Positions 8,597-16,421 of a stretch of 64,000 nt of DNA are shown here, piece by piece. The stretch is from contig NZ_JBBUKT010000008.1 in the NCBI RefSeq assembly GCF_038066715.1, positions 186,001 to 250,000 of the forward strand. Direction: 5' to 3'. Every line of letters begins with the position of its first letter. Position 1 is the stretch's first letter. The notes under the pieces are model-generated. The model did no database searches, was not told the DNA's origin, and saw only the letters and a program-made list of their open reading frames with translations. Position numbers and translations under genes: made by a program. Source of the stretch: Luteolibacter sp. Y139 (GTDB lineage: Bacteria > Verrucomicrobiota > Verrucomicrobiia > Verrucomicrobiales > Akkermansiaceae).

Positions 8597-9352
8597 GTGC
8601 CCGATGGTCCCGCTGCCCTAGCCCTCGCCATGCTGGCGGCCTTTTGCATCGGCATGTCGAAGGCTGGCTTCAGCGGCATCTCGTTGATCGCCGTCTTCAT
8701 CATGGCCGAGCTGTATGGGGCTGTCCCATCGACCGGCATCATGCTGCCGCTGCTGATCGCCGCGGACCTCGCGGTCTATCCGGCCTTTCGCAAGCACGCC
8801 TCGTGGAAGCCGGTCTGGAAACTCCTGCCCGCCACACTCGTCGGGCTGGCCATTGGCATCTGGCTGCTGAAAGTGATCCTCACCCAACAGGGATCCGATC
8901 AGATCGCCCGCCGCGTGATCGGCGGCTGCATCATGGGAATGGTCGCCCTGCAGGCATTGCGCGCGTGGAAGCCGGACTTCGCCGAGCGCATGGCGAACTC
9001 GCGGGCCTTCGGCACCGCTGCCGGCGTCACGGGAGGCATCACCACCATGCTTGCGAATGCGGCCGGGCCCGTCATCCAGCTCTACCTGCTTTCCCGCCGC
9101 ATCCCGAAGATGGAGCTGCTTGGCATCGGCGCGCGCTTCTTCCTGCTGGTCAATCTGATCAAGGTCCCGCTCAGCGGCAGCTTCAACCTCATCACCCGGG
9201 CCACCTTGCTGGACAACCTGAAGTGCCTGCCTGCCATCTTCGTCGGGATCTGGGTTGGCAAGTGGCTGGTCCAGCGCGTCTCGCAGCGGATCTTCGAGTG
9301 GATGGTGATCGTCTTCTCGCTCCTCGTCGCCGCCCGCCTGCTGCTGGCGTGA
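8597..9352 (+). CDS. TauE/SafE family sulfite exporter-type permease
   Basis: This 251-aa integral membrane protein has seven or eight hydrophobic segments and the family's typical IGMSKAGFSG near the N-terminus, plus AGVTGGITTMLANAAGPV in the middle. The family moves small anions or sulfonates (sulfite, sulfoacetate and the like) across the inner membrane; the substrate here is unknown. The start is GTG at 8597. The methionines further in lie inside the first membrane segment. It is convergent with the M50 protease gene, leaving only a few bases between the stops. Confidence 0.85.
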   Translation: MPDGPAALALAMLAAFCIGMSKAGFSGISLIAVFIMAELYGAVPSTGIMLPLLIAADLAVYPAFRKHASWKPVWKLLPATLVGLAIGIWLLKVILTQQGSDQIARRVIGGCIMGMVALQALRAWKPDFAERMANSRAFGTAAGVTGGITTMLANAAGPVIQLYLLSRRIPKMELLGIGARFFLLVNLIKVPLSGSFNLITRATLLDNLKCLPAIFVGIWVGKWLVQRVSQRIFEWMVIVFSLLVAARLLLA

Positions 9353-9358
9353 GTCGAA

Positions 9359-10078
9359 TCACTGCCAGTGATACTCCTTCATCGCCTGGTAGTTCTTCCA
9401 GGCGAGGTAGCCGAAAAAGAAGATCGTGTAGGTGGAGTCCCGCCACACGAATCCCAGGATGGCTGCGGCCACCGCCGTCGCCACACTGATTTGGAAGGCC
9501 CGCTTCTGCGGCGTCACGAACAGTTGGGCGATCTGGCCGCCGTCCAGGGGCAGGATCGGCAACAGGTTGAGGATTCCCCACCAGAAGTTGATCCACAGCA
9601 TGCTGTTGAGCAGCGACATCAGCGGCGGGCGGTTCTGAATGAACTCCATCGTTTCCGAGGAGACGGCAGAGTCGGTAATTCCGAATAGCGAGAAACCCGC
9701 GAAGGTGGCGGCGTCGTGAACGCCGAACATGGACACAAGGATCACGAAGATCAGGCCCCCCAGGAGAAAGCCCGCCCCGGGGCCTGCGGCGATCATCCAG
9801 AATCGGCCGCTTCGCGTGAATCGTCCACCATGGTTGGTGGCCAAGCCGCCCAGAGCCCACAGCTGGATCGTCGCGTAGCCACCGCCCAGCCGTCGGCCGG
9901 TCAGGGCGTGACCGAACTCGTGAACCAGGATCGAAATCGTGGCAGCGAGGACGAAGATCAGCACGTACTGCATCGCCTCCGGCGTGGCGCTGAAGAGGCC
10001 TCCGCTGAAGTAGGCGGTGGCGAGCCAGAACCACGGTTGGATTTCAACCGGGACGCCGAAGAGAGTGAAACGGACCAT
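9359..10078 (-). CDS. Site-2 protease family (M50) membrane metalloprotease
   Basis: This 239-aa membrane protein has HEFGHA (HExxH zinc motif) in the second membrane segment and LPLDGGQ, the second-half LDG motif carrying the third ligand Asp. Intramembrane proteases of this type cut membrane-bound regulators such as anti-sigma factors. No PDZ or CBS domain is present, so it belongs to the short rhomboid-like S2P group. The start is the ATG at 10078 (MVRFTLFGVPVEI). Its promoter must lie between it and the terminator at 10154-10180, or it is reached by read-through of that terminator. Confidence 0.85.
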   Translation of the reverse strand: MVRFTLFGVPVEIQPWFWLATAYFSGGLFSATPEAMQYVLIFVLAATISILVHEFGHALTGRRLGGGYATIQLWALGGLATNHGGRFTRSGRFWMIAAGPGAGFLLGGLIFVILVSMFGVHDAATFAGFSLFGITDSAVSSETMEFIQNRPPLMSLLNSMLWINFWWGILNLLPILPLDGGQIAQLFVTPQKRAFQISVATAVAAAILGFVWRDSTYTIFFFGYLAWKNYQAMKEYHWQ

Positions 10079-10153
10079 GGGCGCCGGAGGAAAGACCGGA
10101 TCCCCACCCGGCGCAAGGGCCGCGCCCGCCTCGGCTAAAAAGGTCACCCGGCC

Positions 10154-10180
10154 AAAAAAAGCCGCCCGGCAAAGGGCGGC
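10154..10180 (-). terminator. Rho-independent terminator of the candidate small RNA
   Basis: Read on the minus strand: a perfect 7-bp stem GCCGCCC/GGGCGGC (10180-10174 and 10167-10161) with loop TTTGCC, followed by seven T. This is a textbook intrinsic terminator. No protein gene lies upstream on this strand before topB, which stops at 11031 and has its own hairpin. The terminator therefore implies an unannotated transcript. Confidence 0.8.
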
Positions 10181-10410
10181 TGGATTTTCCGGAGCAGTCC
10201 GCCCGGCGGATCGGGGAGCTGACCCGCCGGGCGGCTGACACGGTCGACACACACACTTCGGGGGGGAAGTCGGCGGCGTGGATCGGGGGGAATCAAGCTG
10301 CCGGGTGTCTCGGAACTTCTCTCGGGATTGGGGGGAATCCGTCGGTCAGTCCATATGTTCCTTCGCGGCGGGCTGGGGGGAACCTTTCGCTCGGGTGTCC
10401 GGTGAGGGAC
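10154..10410 (-). ncRNA. Candidate structured small RNA with four hexa-C hairpin loops
   Basis: Read 5'-3' on the minus strand, the RNA would hold these elements. H1 (10384-10371) is GGTT-C6-AGCC. H2 (10340-10325) is GGATT-C6-AATCC. H3 (10294-10281) is GATT-C6-GATC. H4 (10270-10255) is ACTTC-C6-GAAGT. H5 (10237-10195) is a 14-bp GC-rich stem with one bulge and a loop containing GCTCCCC. A terminator follows at 10180-10154. The four stems differ in sequence yet all pair and all present exactly six C, which is internal covariation support for selection on structure. H1, H2 and H3 start at an exact 45-nt period. Expected length is about 250 nt. C-rich loops in bacterial small RNAs usually target G-rich ribosome binding sites (inference). 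It matches no RNA family that I recognise. Confidence 0.65.
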
Positions 10411-10415
10411 GGGCG

Positions 10416-10445
10416 GAGTAGAGGGGAGAATGGTTTAACTAGCAA
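10416..10445 (-). promoter_or_regulatory. Putative sigma70 promoter for the small RNA
   Basis: On the minus strand, TTGCTA (10445-10440) and TCTACT (10422-10417) are separated by exactly 17 bases. Each matches the sigma70 consensus at four of six positions. Transcription would begin near 10410, about 25 bases before the first C-loop hairpin. The region upstream (10430-10660) is markedly AT-richer than the genome average. Confidence 0.4.
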
Positions 10446-10520
10446 GACGTTTTTGTGAGAGAAAAAGCCTTGCATGGTATATGATGACGGGAGGCCGATA
10501 TTCCCGGGGATGAGGTATTT

Positions 10521-10544
10521 CAAGGCCTTGATTCCACGTGGAAT
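10521..10544. promoter_or_regulatory. Two abutting perfect palindromes (possible operator)
   Basis: CAAGGCCTTG (10521-10530) is a perfect 10-bp palindrome. ATTCCACGTGGAAT (10531-10544) follows with no gap and is a perfect 14-bp palindrome. They lie about 100 bp upstream of the proposed small-RNA promoter in an AT-rich stretch, as a dimeric regulator's binding sites might. The rest of the interval 10545-10950 shows no gene. A GATCACG/CGTGATC hairpin lies at 10724-10744 and a REP unit at 10807. Confidence 0.4.
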
Positions 10545-10806
10545 AAGGGTTTCCGAGTGTTTTATTAAGGTGTGTTAAATGTTAGATTATGTCGACCTGC
10601 TGTAGATGTTTGATTCAAGTGAATCTTATAGAGCCCGTGTGAGGTCCAAAATCGGCGGATTTTGAACGGAAGCGGAGCTCAGGCGTCGTCAGAGCGAAAA
10701 TCGGGCCAACGCCGGAGTCGTTAGATCACGACAATACCGTGATCGCGTAATGCGGAATTCTCCCATTGCCCACCATGTGCTTCGAATCGCGGGGTTCCCG
10801 CAGATG

Positions 10807-10837
10807 GTAGCGGGACGACTGCGTCGTTCCGGCTGGG
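10807..10837 (+). repeat. Solo REP-like unit (same family as 23051-23161)
   Basis: The 31-bp core GTAGCGGGACGACTGCGTCG... matches 23052-23082 with one mismatch, and weaker similarity continues for about 20 bp. It contains the hairpin ACGAC-TGC-GTCGT. No inverted partner is seen nearby, so this is a single unit rather than a pair. Confidence 0.7.
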
Positions 10838-10955
10838 TGCGGACCGCACCGGCAATGTGGGCGGCGATCAAGTGGGGGATTCCTTCCAACTGGAGGGACA
10901 CAATTCTTCGGCTAAAGGAAAACCGAAGGATCTTCAGGGAGGTGCGAATTCCGCT

Positions 10956-10997
10956 ACTCCGCTAATTCCGCCTATAGGCATACCGGATTAGCGGAGT
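10956..10997 (-). terminator. Hairpin downstream of topB
   Basis: ACTCCGCTAATTCCG (10956-10970) pairs with CGGATTAGCGGAGT (10984-10997): 14 bp with one bulged base. It begins 34 bp after the topB stop, in the right place for a transcription end. It lacks a T-tract, so it may be Rho-assisted or an mRNA-stabilising hairpin. Confidence 0.55.
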
Positions 10998-11030
10998 GCT
11001 TCCGCGCGCCATCCGAACGACCGGCCAGGC

Positions 11031-13550
11031 TCAACTTCCCTTCGCCGCCTTCGGCGCACGCGGCGGGAACTCGAAGCCTACCTTGCCGTCGGCCAGGGAG
11101 AAGGTCAGGAAAGCATCGAAGCCGCGCTTGGTCTTGTTCGAGACGAAGCCCTTGATCAGCTCGGTCTTGCCCTCGGCCAGCATCTTGACCACCTGCTCCT
11201 GCGGGACTTCCTTCTGGAGGATGGTCTTGCCGATGCGCACACCTTCGGGGTCCTTCTTGGTCTTCAGCTCGGGAATCAAGTAGGCCTTCTCCGTGCCGTA
11301 GATCTTCACCTGACGGCCATCCGCCAGCGATGCCGTGCCGACGATCATTTCGTCGGTGAGTTCCACATCGGGCTCGTCCTTGTCGCCGAAGACGAAGTTG
11401 ATCTTGAACTTGTCGTCGAGCTCCAGCGCCGCATCGAAGGGCTTGTTGAACTTGCTCTTGAAGCCTTCCAGTGGGCCGACCAGGCGCTTGCTGAAAAGCT
11501 CGCGTGCCTCGTCTTCCGAAATCAGGCGGCCGGCGATGTACTTCTTCGCCTTGAAGCCGCAGTCGGGCGTCCGGCACTCGTAGGATTCGTCGGTCTGCTT
11601 GAGTCCCTCGGTCCCGCACTTCGGGCAGGTGGCCTGGAGGTCGGGGAAGGCGCGATTCTTGATCTCGGCAGCGAGAGACTTGGCACGGACCACGATGTCC
11701 TTCGTGTAGTCCTCGATCTCCTTCATGAACGCGGCGCGCTGGAGTTGGCCGTGTTCCATCTGCCGCAGCTTGTACTCCCACTCGCCGGTCATGGCGGGCG
11801 AGGTCAGGCCGGCGATCTGCATCTCATTCAGGATGTGGATCAGCCGCATGCCGTTCGGCGTGACGTGCAGGTCGCGGGCATCGCGGACGATGTATTTCTG
11901 CGCGATGAGGCCTTCGATGATCGCTGCGCGGGTGGCAGGCGTGCCGAGGCCGCGCTCGGACATGGCTTCGGCCAGCGCCTCGTCATCGACGAGCTTGCCG
12001 GCGCCTTCCATGGCGGAAAGAAGCGTGGATTCCGTGAAGCGGGCGGGCGGCTTGGTCTGCTCGTGCTTCACCTCGATTTCCTTCACCGGGGCTTTCTCAC
12101 CGGCAGCGACCTGGGTGAGCTCGTCCTTGCCGGAAGCGACACCGGGGCGGCGACCGTAGACTTCGAGGTAACCGGGCTTCACCAGCACGCGGCCTTCGGT
12201 TTTGAAAGTGTCCGTGATGTCGCCGGTCGCGATGCGGGTCAGACGGGTGGTTTGCTCGAACTCCGCGCTCGGGAAGAACACGGCGATGAAACGCTTCACG
12301 ATCATGTCGTAGAGCTTCTCCTCGGTGTCGCTGAGCTTCACGAACTTGCCGGTCGGGATGATCGCAAAGTGATCGGAGACTTTCTTCGAATCGAACACGC
12401 GCTTCGACTTGTGGAAACGCGGCCCGCTCTCCTGTTTCCCATCAAGCACGGCCCGGGCGTATTTCGCCACGCCGAGGTCGGAGCTGGCGATGTCGCGCAA
12501 GGTCTCGCGCACGGTGTCCCCGTAGTCCTCCGGCAGGTAGCGGGAGTCGGTACGAGGGTAGGTGATCATCTTGTGCTTCTCGTACAGCGCCTGGGCGATG
12601 GCGAGCGTGCCCTTTGCGGTGAACGGAGCCTCGCGTTGCAGCGTGGTCAGGTCGTAAAGCTGCGGGGAGATCTGTGACTGCGCCTTCTTCTCCTCGGAAA
12701 CGGTGCCGGTCTTCCCATCGCAGCGGGCCTTGACTGCCTCCGCTGCGGTCAGGTCCCAAATCCGCTCCGGGCGGCCGTGTGGGTTGGCTTCGTTCCGCTT
12801 GAAAGCCTCGTCAATCCACTTGCCGAGGTAGTCGCCAGCAGCGACGCCGAAGGTGGCGTGCACTTCATAATAGGCGCTCGGCTTGAAGGCCTGGATCTCG
12901 GCTTCACGGGCGGACAGGATCGCCAGCGTCGGCGTCTGGACCCGGCCGGCGGCGGTGATGTTGAAGCCACCGTGGCGGGAGCGGAAGCAAGTCAGGGCGC
13001 GGGTCGCGTTCAGGCCGACCAGCCAGTCGGACTCGGAGCGGCACTTCGCGGCATCGGCCAGCGGGCGCATTTCCTCGTCGGAGCGGAGTTTTTCCCAGGC
13101 ATCGATGATCGCCTGGTTGGTCATCGACTGCATCCACAGCCGTTTCACCGGCTTCTGGATCCCGCCGATGTCCATGATGTAGCGGAAAATCAGCTCGCCC
13201 TCGCGGCCGGCGTCGCAGGCATTGACGACTTGGTCGACATCCTTGCGCTTGGCCAGCTTGAGCACTTGTTTCAATCGGGCCTCGGAATCCGGGATTGGAT
13301 CGAGCTCGAAACGGTCGGGAATCGCCGGCAAAACCTCGAATTTCCAAGGCAGTTTCTTGCCGTTCGGGCCGGTCGGCATGCGCAATTCGACCAAATGGCC
13401 GACGGCCGAGGTGATGATCGCGTTGTCGTTCTCAAACCACGAATCACGGCCGGATCCCTCCTTCTCGAACTTCCCCAGAGCCTTGGCCAAAGCCTTGCTC
13501 AGGTCGGTCATCACGGAGGGCTTTTCAGCTATGATAAGGATTTTACCCAT
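11031..13550 (-). CDS. topB: DNA topoisomerase III (type IA)
   Basis: This 839-aa protein relaxes or decatenates DNA by single-strand passage. The N-terminal Toprim domain has the opening [11 protein letters not shown] and [12 protein letters not shown] with its acidic metal ligands. The active-site tyrosine is in [25 protein letters not shown] marks the type IA core. After the core is one four-Cys zinc ribbon (CPKCGTEG...CRTPDCG), then two topoisomerase C-terminal repeats ([20 protein letters not shown] and a later partial copy). Overall it resembles bacterial TopB rather than TopA. The start is the ATG at 13550 ([12 protein letters not shown]); codons upstream fall in a duplicated leader. 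It has its own promoter region and a hairpin at 10956-10997. Confidence 0.93.
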   Translation of the reverse strand: MGKILIIAEKPSVMTDLSKALAKALGKFEKEGSGRDSWFENDNAIITSAVGHLVELRMPTGPNGKKLPWKFEVLPAIPDRFELDPIPDSEARLKQVLKLAKRKDVDQVVNACDAGREGELIFRYIMDIGGIQKPVKRLWMQSMTNQAIIDAWEKLRSDEEMRPLADAAKCRSESDWLVGLNATRALTCFRSRHGGFNITAAGRVQTPTLAILSAREAEIQAFKPSAYYEVHATFGVAAGDYLGKWIDEAFKRNEANPHGRPERIWDLTAAEAVKARCDGKTGTVSEEKKAQSQISPQLYDLTTLQREAPFTAKGTLAIAQALYEKHKMITYPRTDSRYLPEDYGDTVRETLRDIASSDLGVAKYARAVLDGKQESGPRFHKSKRVFDSKKVSDHFAIIPTGKFVKLSDTEEKLYDMIVKRFIAVFFPSAEFEQTTRLTRIATGDITDTFKTEGRVLVKPGYLEVYGRRPGVASGKDELTQVAAGEKAPVKEIEVKHEQTKPPARFTESTLLSAMEGAGKLVDDEALAEAMSERGLGTPATRAAIIEGLIAQKYIVRDARDLHVTPNGMRLIHILNEMQIAGLTSPAMTGEWEYKLRQMEHGQLQRAAFMKEIEDYTKDIVVRAKSLAAEIKNRAFPDLQATCPKCGTEGLKQTDESYECRTPDCGFKAKKYIAGRLISEDEARELFSKRLVGPLEGFKSKFNKPFDAALELDDKFKINFVFGDKDEPDVELTDEMIVGTASLADGRQVKIYGTEKAYLIPELKTKKDPEGVRIGKTILQKEVPQEQVVKMLAEGKTELIKGFVSNKTKRGFDAFLTFSLADGKVGFEFPPRAPKAAKGS

Positions 13551-13581
13551 GAAATTCGGCAGGTCGGTCGACGGCGACGCA

Positions 13582-13656
13582 CTAGACGTGCCGGGGCCAA
13601 CTTGGCAAGGGCATTCCTGAAACCGGCGGCCAATCCCCGTAGGGGATGAAAATTTT
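13582..13656 (-). repeat. Leader repeat A (upstream of topB)
   Basis: About 75 bp is shared, at roughly 80% identity, with 14717-14786. Both contain CAACTTGGCAA, then TTCCTGAAACCGG-like sequence, and a small hairpin (ATCCCC-GTA-GGGGAT here) next to an A/T run. Each copy sits just upstream of a minus-strand start: topB here, a membrane protein gene in the other case. That makes a duplicated promoter/leader likely; on the minus strand TTGCCA is a possible -35. Confidence 0.6.
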
Positions 13657-13677
13657 GCCCGCCGGCATTTCCCCTTA

Positions 13678-14202
13678 TTAATACAGCGGTTTTGCTCCCT
13701 CCGGGCCCGCCAGAAGCTCGTCCCGCCAGCCATTCGCCAATTTCGTCCTCAATCGCATGGAGAACCCCAAAAGGACGAATCCCGACACCGAAAACAAGAT
13801 CCAGAGCAGCGGGAAAGCCGGCTCCCCGGTGAAAAGGGAAATCATGGACAGGACGAAAAACCCCACCGAGACCGCGGCGAGGAGCTGATCGAGGATTTCC
13901 ATGGCCACATAGGCTGGCAGCCGGTGGCCCGGCATCCGGTAGTGGTGGGAACCATTCAGCCACGAGACCGTTGCTACCATCGTATAGCCGATGAGATTTG
14001 TCATGAGGGATGCCCAGAGCCATTTCAAGCTGATGAGCCGTCCTGCCGAGGGCATGGCGATTAGGTAAACCATGCTCGCCATCGTGGCGAAGAGGCCTCC
14101 CAGCCACATGAGCACGCTGGGCAGGCCGAGCAGCATGGTGGCCATGACCCGAATCGCGCGCGGCATCGCGACTGGTGCTTCTATTTCTTCGATCCTGTCC
14201 AT
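13678..14202 (-). CDS. Small four-helix membrane protein (paralogue 3 of 3)
   Basis: This 174-aa protein of unknown function has four predicted membrane segments (around residues 22-50, 62-84, 103-125 and 130-152). It has the block [20 protein letters not shown] between helices 2 and 3, which recurs in the next two genes upstream. It lies 15 bp after its nearest paralogue, so they are co-transcribed. The start is the ATG at 14202, though MPRAIRV 12 residues in is possible. It belongs to a local tandem family downstream of dprA. Confidence 0.7.
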   Translation of the reverse strand: MDRIEEIEAPVAMPRAIRVMATMLLGLPSVLMWLGGLFATMASMVYLIAMPSAGRLISLKWLWASLMTNLIGYTMVATVSWLNGSHHYRMPGHRLPAYVAMEILDQLLAAVSVGFFVLSMISLFTGEPAFPLLWILFSVSGFVLLGFSMRLRTKLANGWRDELLAGPEGAKPLY

Positions 14203-14217
14203 CCCGGGCCCTCCTTC

Positions 14218-14697
14218 CTAGCTGCCGGTGCCAATCGGGGAAGTCGATTCCGCGCGCCAGATGCTCCCCTTTGACCGGAGGGTTCGGTGGGTTGTCACCA
14301 GCAAGAGAATCATGATTGCCTCAAATAACGTCCAAACCAAGCAGAGCATCGCTTTTTTGTCCGCAAGCGAGCACATTGCGGCGAGGGCACCGCCCACGAC
14401 TGCGACGGCCAGCAACCCCTCGAGTAGCTCGAGGCCGAGATAGCCGGGGAGCCTCGCACGTGGCATCCGATACCGCTTGCCGCCATTGATCATCTCCACG
14501 GTGGCGACCATGGCGAAGCCGATCGCAGAGCAGACGACTGATCCTGCCAAAAAAATGAGCGCCGGGAGCTGCTCGCCGGGCGGACATTTCACGAGCGCCC
14601 AAGAGGAGAAGAGGCAAGAGACCATCCCGACAATCCACATGAGGCCGCCGGGAATCCCGATGAGGAGGAATGCGATGGCGCGGACAAACGGAGGCAT
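14218..14697 (-). CDS. Small four-helix membrane protein (paralogue 2 of 3)
   Basis: This 159-aa protein of unknown function has four hydrophobic segments. It shares with its neighbours GIPGGLMWIVGMVS near the N-terminus, a central ...TVEMINGGKRYRMP..RLPGYLG motif, and a following LLEGLLA helix. The start is the ATG at 14697, preceded within 20-90 bp by leader repeat B. No catalytic or binding residues were recognised. The basic C-terminal tail is likely cytoplasmic. Confidence 0.7.
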   Translation of the reverse strand: MPPFVRAIAFLLIGIPGGLMWIVGMVSCLFSSWALVKCPPGEQLPALIFLAGSVVCSAIGFAMVATVEMINGGKRYRMPRARLPGYLGLELLEGLLAVAVVGGALAAMCSLADKKAMLCLVWTLFEAIMILLLVTTHRTLRSKGSIWRAESTSPIGTGS

Positions 14698-14716
14698 GGC
14701 GTCTGATGGTAAGGCG

Positions 14717-14786
14717 CTAGGCGGGCCGGGGGCAACTTGGCAACGGCTTCCTGAGACCGGCTAGGATCCCGTAGGGAAAAATTTGC
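14717..14786 (-). repeat. Leader repeat B (upstream of paralogue 2)
   Basis: This is the second copy of the 75-bp sequence at 13582-13656, located between two membrane-protein genes. It retains TTGGCAA, TCCTGAGACCGG and CCCGTAGGG. The pairing in the small hairpin is reduced compared with copy A. Confidence 0.6.
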
Positions 14787-14822
14787 GGAAATGGACCCGG
14801 ATCGCCCGGCAGGTGGGTGGTT

Positions 14823-15302
14823 TCAGAAGCGTTCTTCCTTCTCTTCCGAGACCCATTTTTTTCTGTGGGAACGGTAAAACACGGTAATGGCAATGCAACC
14901 CGAGGCGGCGACGAGGATCATGGCGGCCAGTCGCAAATCAAAGGTTCCGCTGAACAGGTCGACTACTAGGCCAGACAGGCAACCTATGAAGATTCCTCCG
15001 AGCAGAAACGCCGTGAATTGGTAGCCGATGAGTGCGGGAAGTCGTCTGGTGGGAAGGAGTTCGTAGTGCGCCCCGGTGAGAAATCTGCCGGCGTGGAACA
15101 TCAGGAAGCCAACGCAGGAAACCGCCGCCGATGCTCCAATGTGGATTGCTCCGTCAGGCCAAAAGATGTCCAAGCCGACCGACGTGGCAGCGACGCTGCC
15201 GATGAAGGTGACAAAGCCGCAAAGCCAGAGGATCATTCCCGGCCATCCCAAGAAGAGAACAAAGATCGAGCGCCTGAAGAGCGATGACTGCGTCGAATTC
15301 AT
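14823..15302 (-). CDS. Small four-helix membrane protein (paralogue 1 of 3), coupled to dprA
   Basis: This 159-aa membrane protein is related to the two genes downstream by GWPGMILWLCGFVTF and HYELLPTRRLPALIGYQ. Its ATG (15302-15300) overlaps the TGA of dprA (15301-15299) as ATGA, so it is probably translated by coupling to dprA. The C-terminal tail is charged (HRKKWVSEEKEERF). The function is unknown. A role in DNA uptake is only suggested by its place in the operon. Confidence 0.7.
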   Translation of the reverse strand: MNSTQSSLFRRSIFVLFLGWPGMILWLCGFVTFIGSVAATSVGLDIFWPDGAIHIGASAAVSCVGFLMFHAGRFLTGAHYELLPTRRLPALIGYQFTAFLLGGIFIGCLSGLVVDLFSGTFDLRLAAMILVAASGCIAITVFYRSHRKKWVSEEKEERF

Positions 15303-16399
15303 CGCTTCACGTAACGGAACCCCGGCAGCGCCCGGACCAACCTCCGCATCTCCAGCTTCATGAGCGTGGCCGAGACCGTTTGGGCGGGCAGTCCGGTCCG
15401 TTCGATCAAGCGGTCCACGCCCGATTCTCCCTCGCCGAGTGCCGAGAAAACCTTCGCCTCCTCCGGCGGAAGCTCGGGCACGGCTTGGCTGTCGGCTTCC
15501 TTGACGGATGACTGCCGGGCGAAGGGCAGCTCGCCGAGGTCGTCGGCGATGTCGCTGGCGTCCATCACCAGCGTCGCGCCGTCCCGGATCAGCTTGTTGC
15601 AGCCGGTGGAGGTCGGCGCATTGATCGGCCCCGGCACGGCATAGACCGGCCGGCCGTAGTCGCTGGCGAGATTCGCGGTGATCAGCGAGCCGGACCACGC
15701 CGGGCACTCGGTCACCAGCAGCGCCTCCGACCATGCGGCCACGATGCGATTTCGCTGCGGGAAGGTCTGCTTGTCCGGCGCGGTGTGAAGCGGGAACTCG
15801 CTTACCACCGCGCCATGGCCGGAGGCGATCTTCTCGGCAAGCCCGAGGTTTTCGGCGGGGAAGAGCTTGGCCAATCCCGAGCCCAGCACCGCCACCGTGC
15901 GGCCGCCCGCAGCGAGCGCCGCCTCATGCGCCACCGTATCAACACCACGGGCCAGGCCGGACACGATCGTGAACCCGGCGTGCGCGAGTTGATAGGAGAG
16001 CTTCTTAGTCGCCTCGCGGCCGTAGTGAGTGATGCGCCGCGTGCCGACCACGCCGATCGCATGGCGGTCGCGTTCTTCCAACTTCCCCCAGACGTAGAGG
16101 AAAAGAGGCGCATCGTAAGCCTGTCGCAATGCCGGGGGAAACGTGGGATCCGCAGGGGTGACCAGCGAAAGCCCGCGCTGCTTCACTTCTAGCAGCTCCT
16201 TCGAAGGATCGGCGTGATCCTGCCATTTCAGGAGAATGCCCGCTGTTTCCGCTCCGATGCCATCCACCTGCATCAGTTTGTCCTTCGTCGCGCTGAGCAC
16301 GTCCTCGGCGGAATCAAATCGTTCTAACAGACGGCGGACCCGCACCGGTCCGATCTTCGGCAGCAGATTGAGGGCGACGAGGGCTTCGAGGTGGGTCAT
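15299..16399 (-). CDS. dprA: DNA-processing protein DprA
   Basis: This 366-aa protein loads RecA onto incoming single-stranded DNA in natural transformation. An N-terminal helix-hairpin-helix-like region (LLPKIGPVRVRRLLERF) is followed by the extended Rossmann domain with VVGTRR, VSGLARGVDTVAHEAAL, and FPQRNRIVAAWSEALLVTE. The C-terminal 60 residues look like the winged-helix domain (VDRLIERTGLPAQTVSATLMKLEM). The length is normal. The start is the ATG at 16399. Its stop overlaps the start of a small membrane protein. With the prepilin peptidase and PilT-like gene in this window it suggests transformation competence (inference). Confidence 0.93.
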   Translation of the reverse strand: MTHLEALVALNLLPKIGPVRVRRLLERFDSAEDVLSATKDKLMQVDGIGAETAGILLKWQDHADPSKELLEVKQRGLSLVTPADPTFPPALRQAYDAPLFLYVWGKLEERDRHAIGVVGTRRITHYGREATKKLSYQLAHAGFTIVSGLARGVDTVAHEAALAAGGRTVAVLGSGLAKLFPAENLGLAEKIASGHGAVVSEFPLHTAPDKQTFPQRNRIVAAWSEALLVTECPAWSGSLITANLASDYGRPVYAVPGPINAPTSTGCNKLIRDGATLVMDASDIADDLGELPFARQSSVKEADSQAVPELPPEEAKVFSALGEGESGVDRLIERTGLPAQTVSATLMKLEMRRLVRALPGFRYVKR

Positions 16400-16421
16400 G
16401 GGGGAGACAAGGATACCAAAA

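Noticed and set aside
10293-10523. 76-codon minus-strand frame in the 10.1-11.0 kb gap
   Set aside because: Overlaps the hairpin RNA and promoter, has Pro/Arg-rich shadow composition and no ribosome binding site; the RNA structure explains the region better.
10780-10810. Possible tRNA (TTCGAATC T-loop-like string)
   Set aside because: The bases on either side cannot form a T stem and no acceptor or anticodon arm is present.
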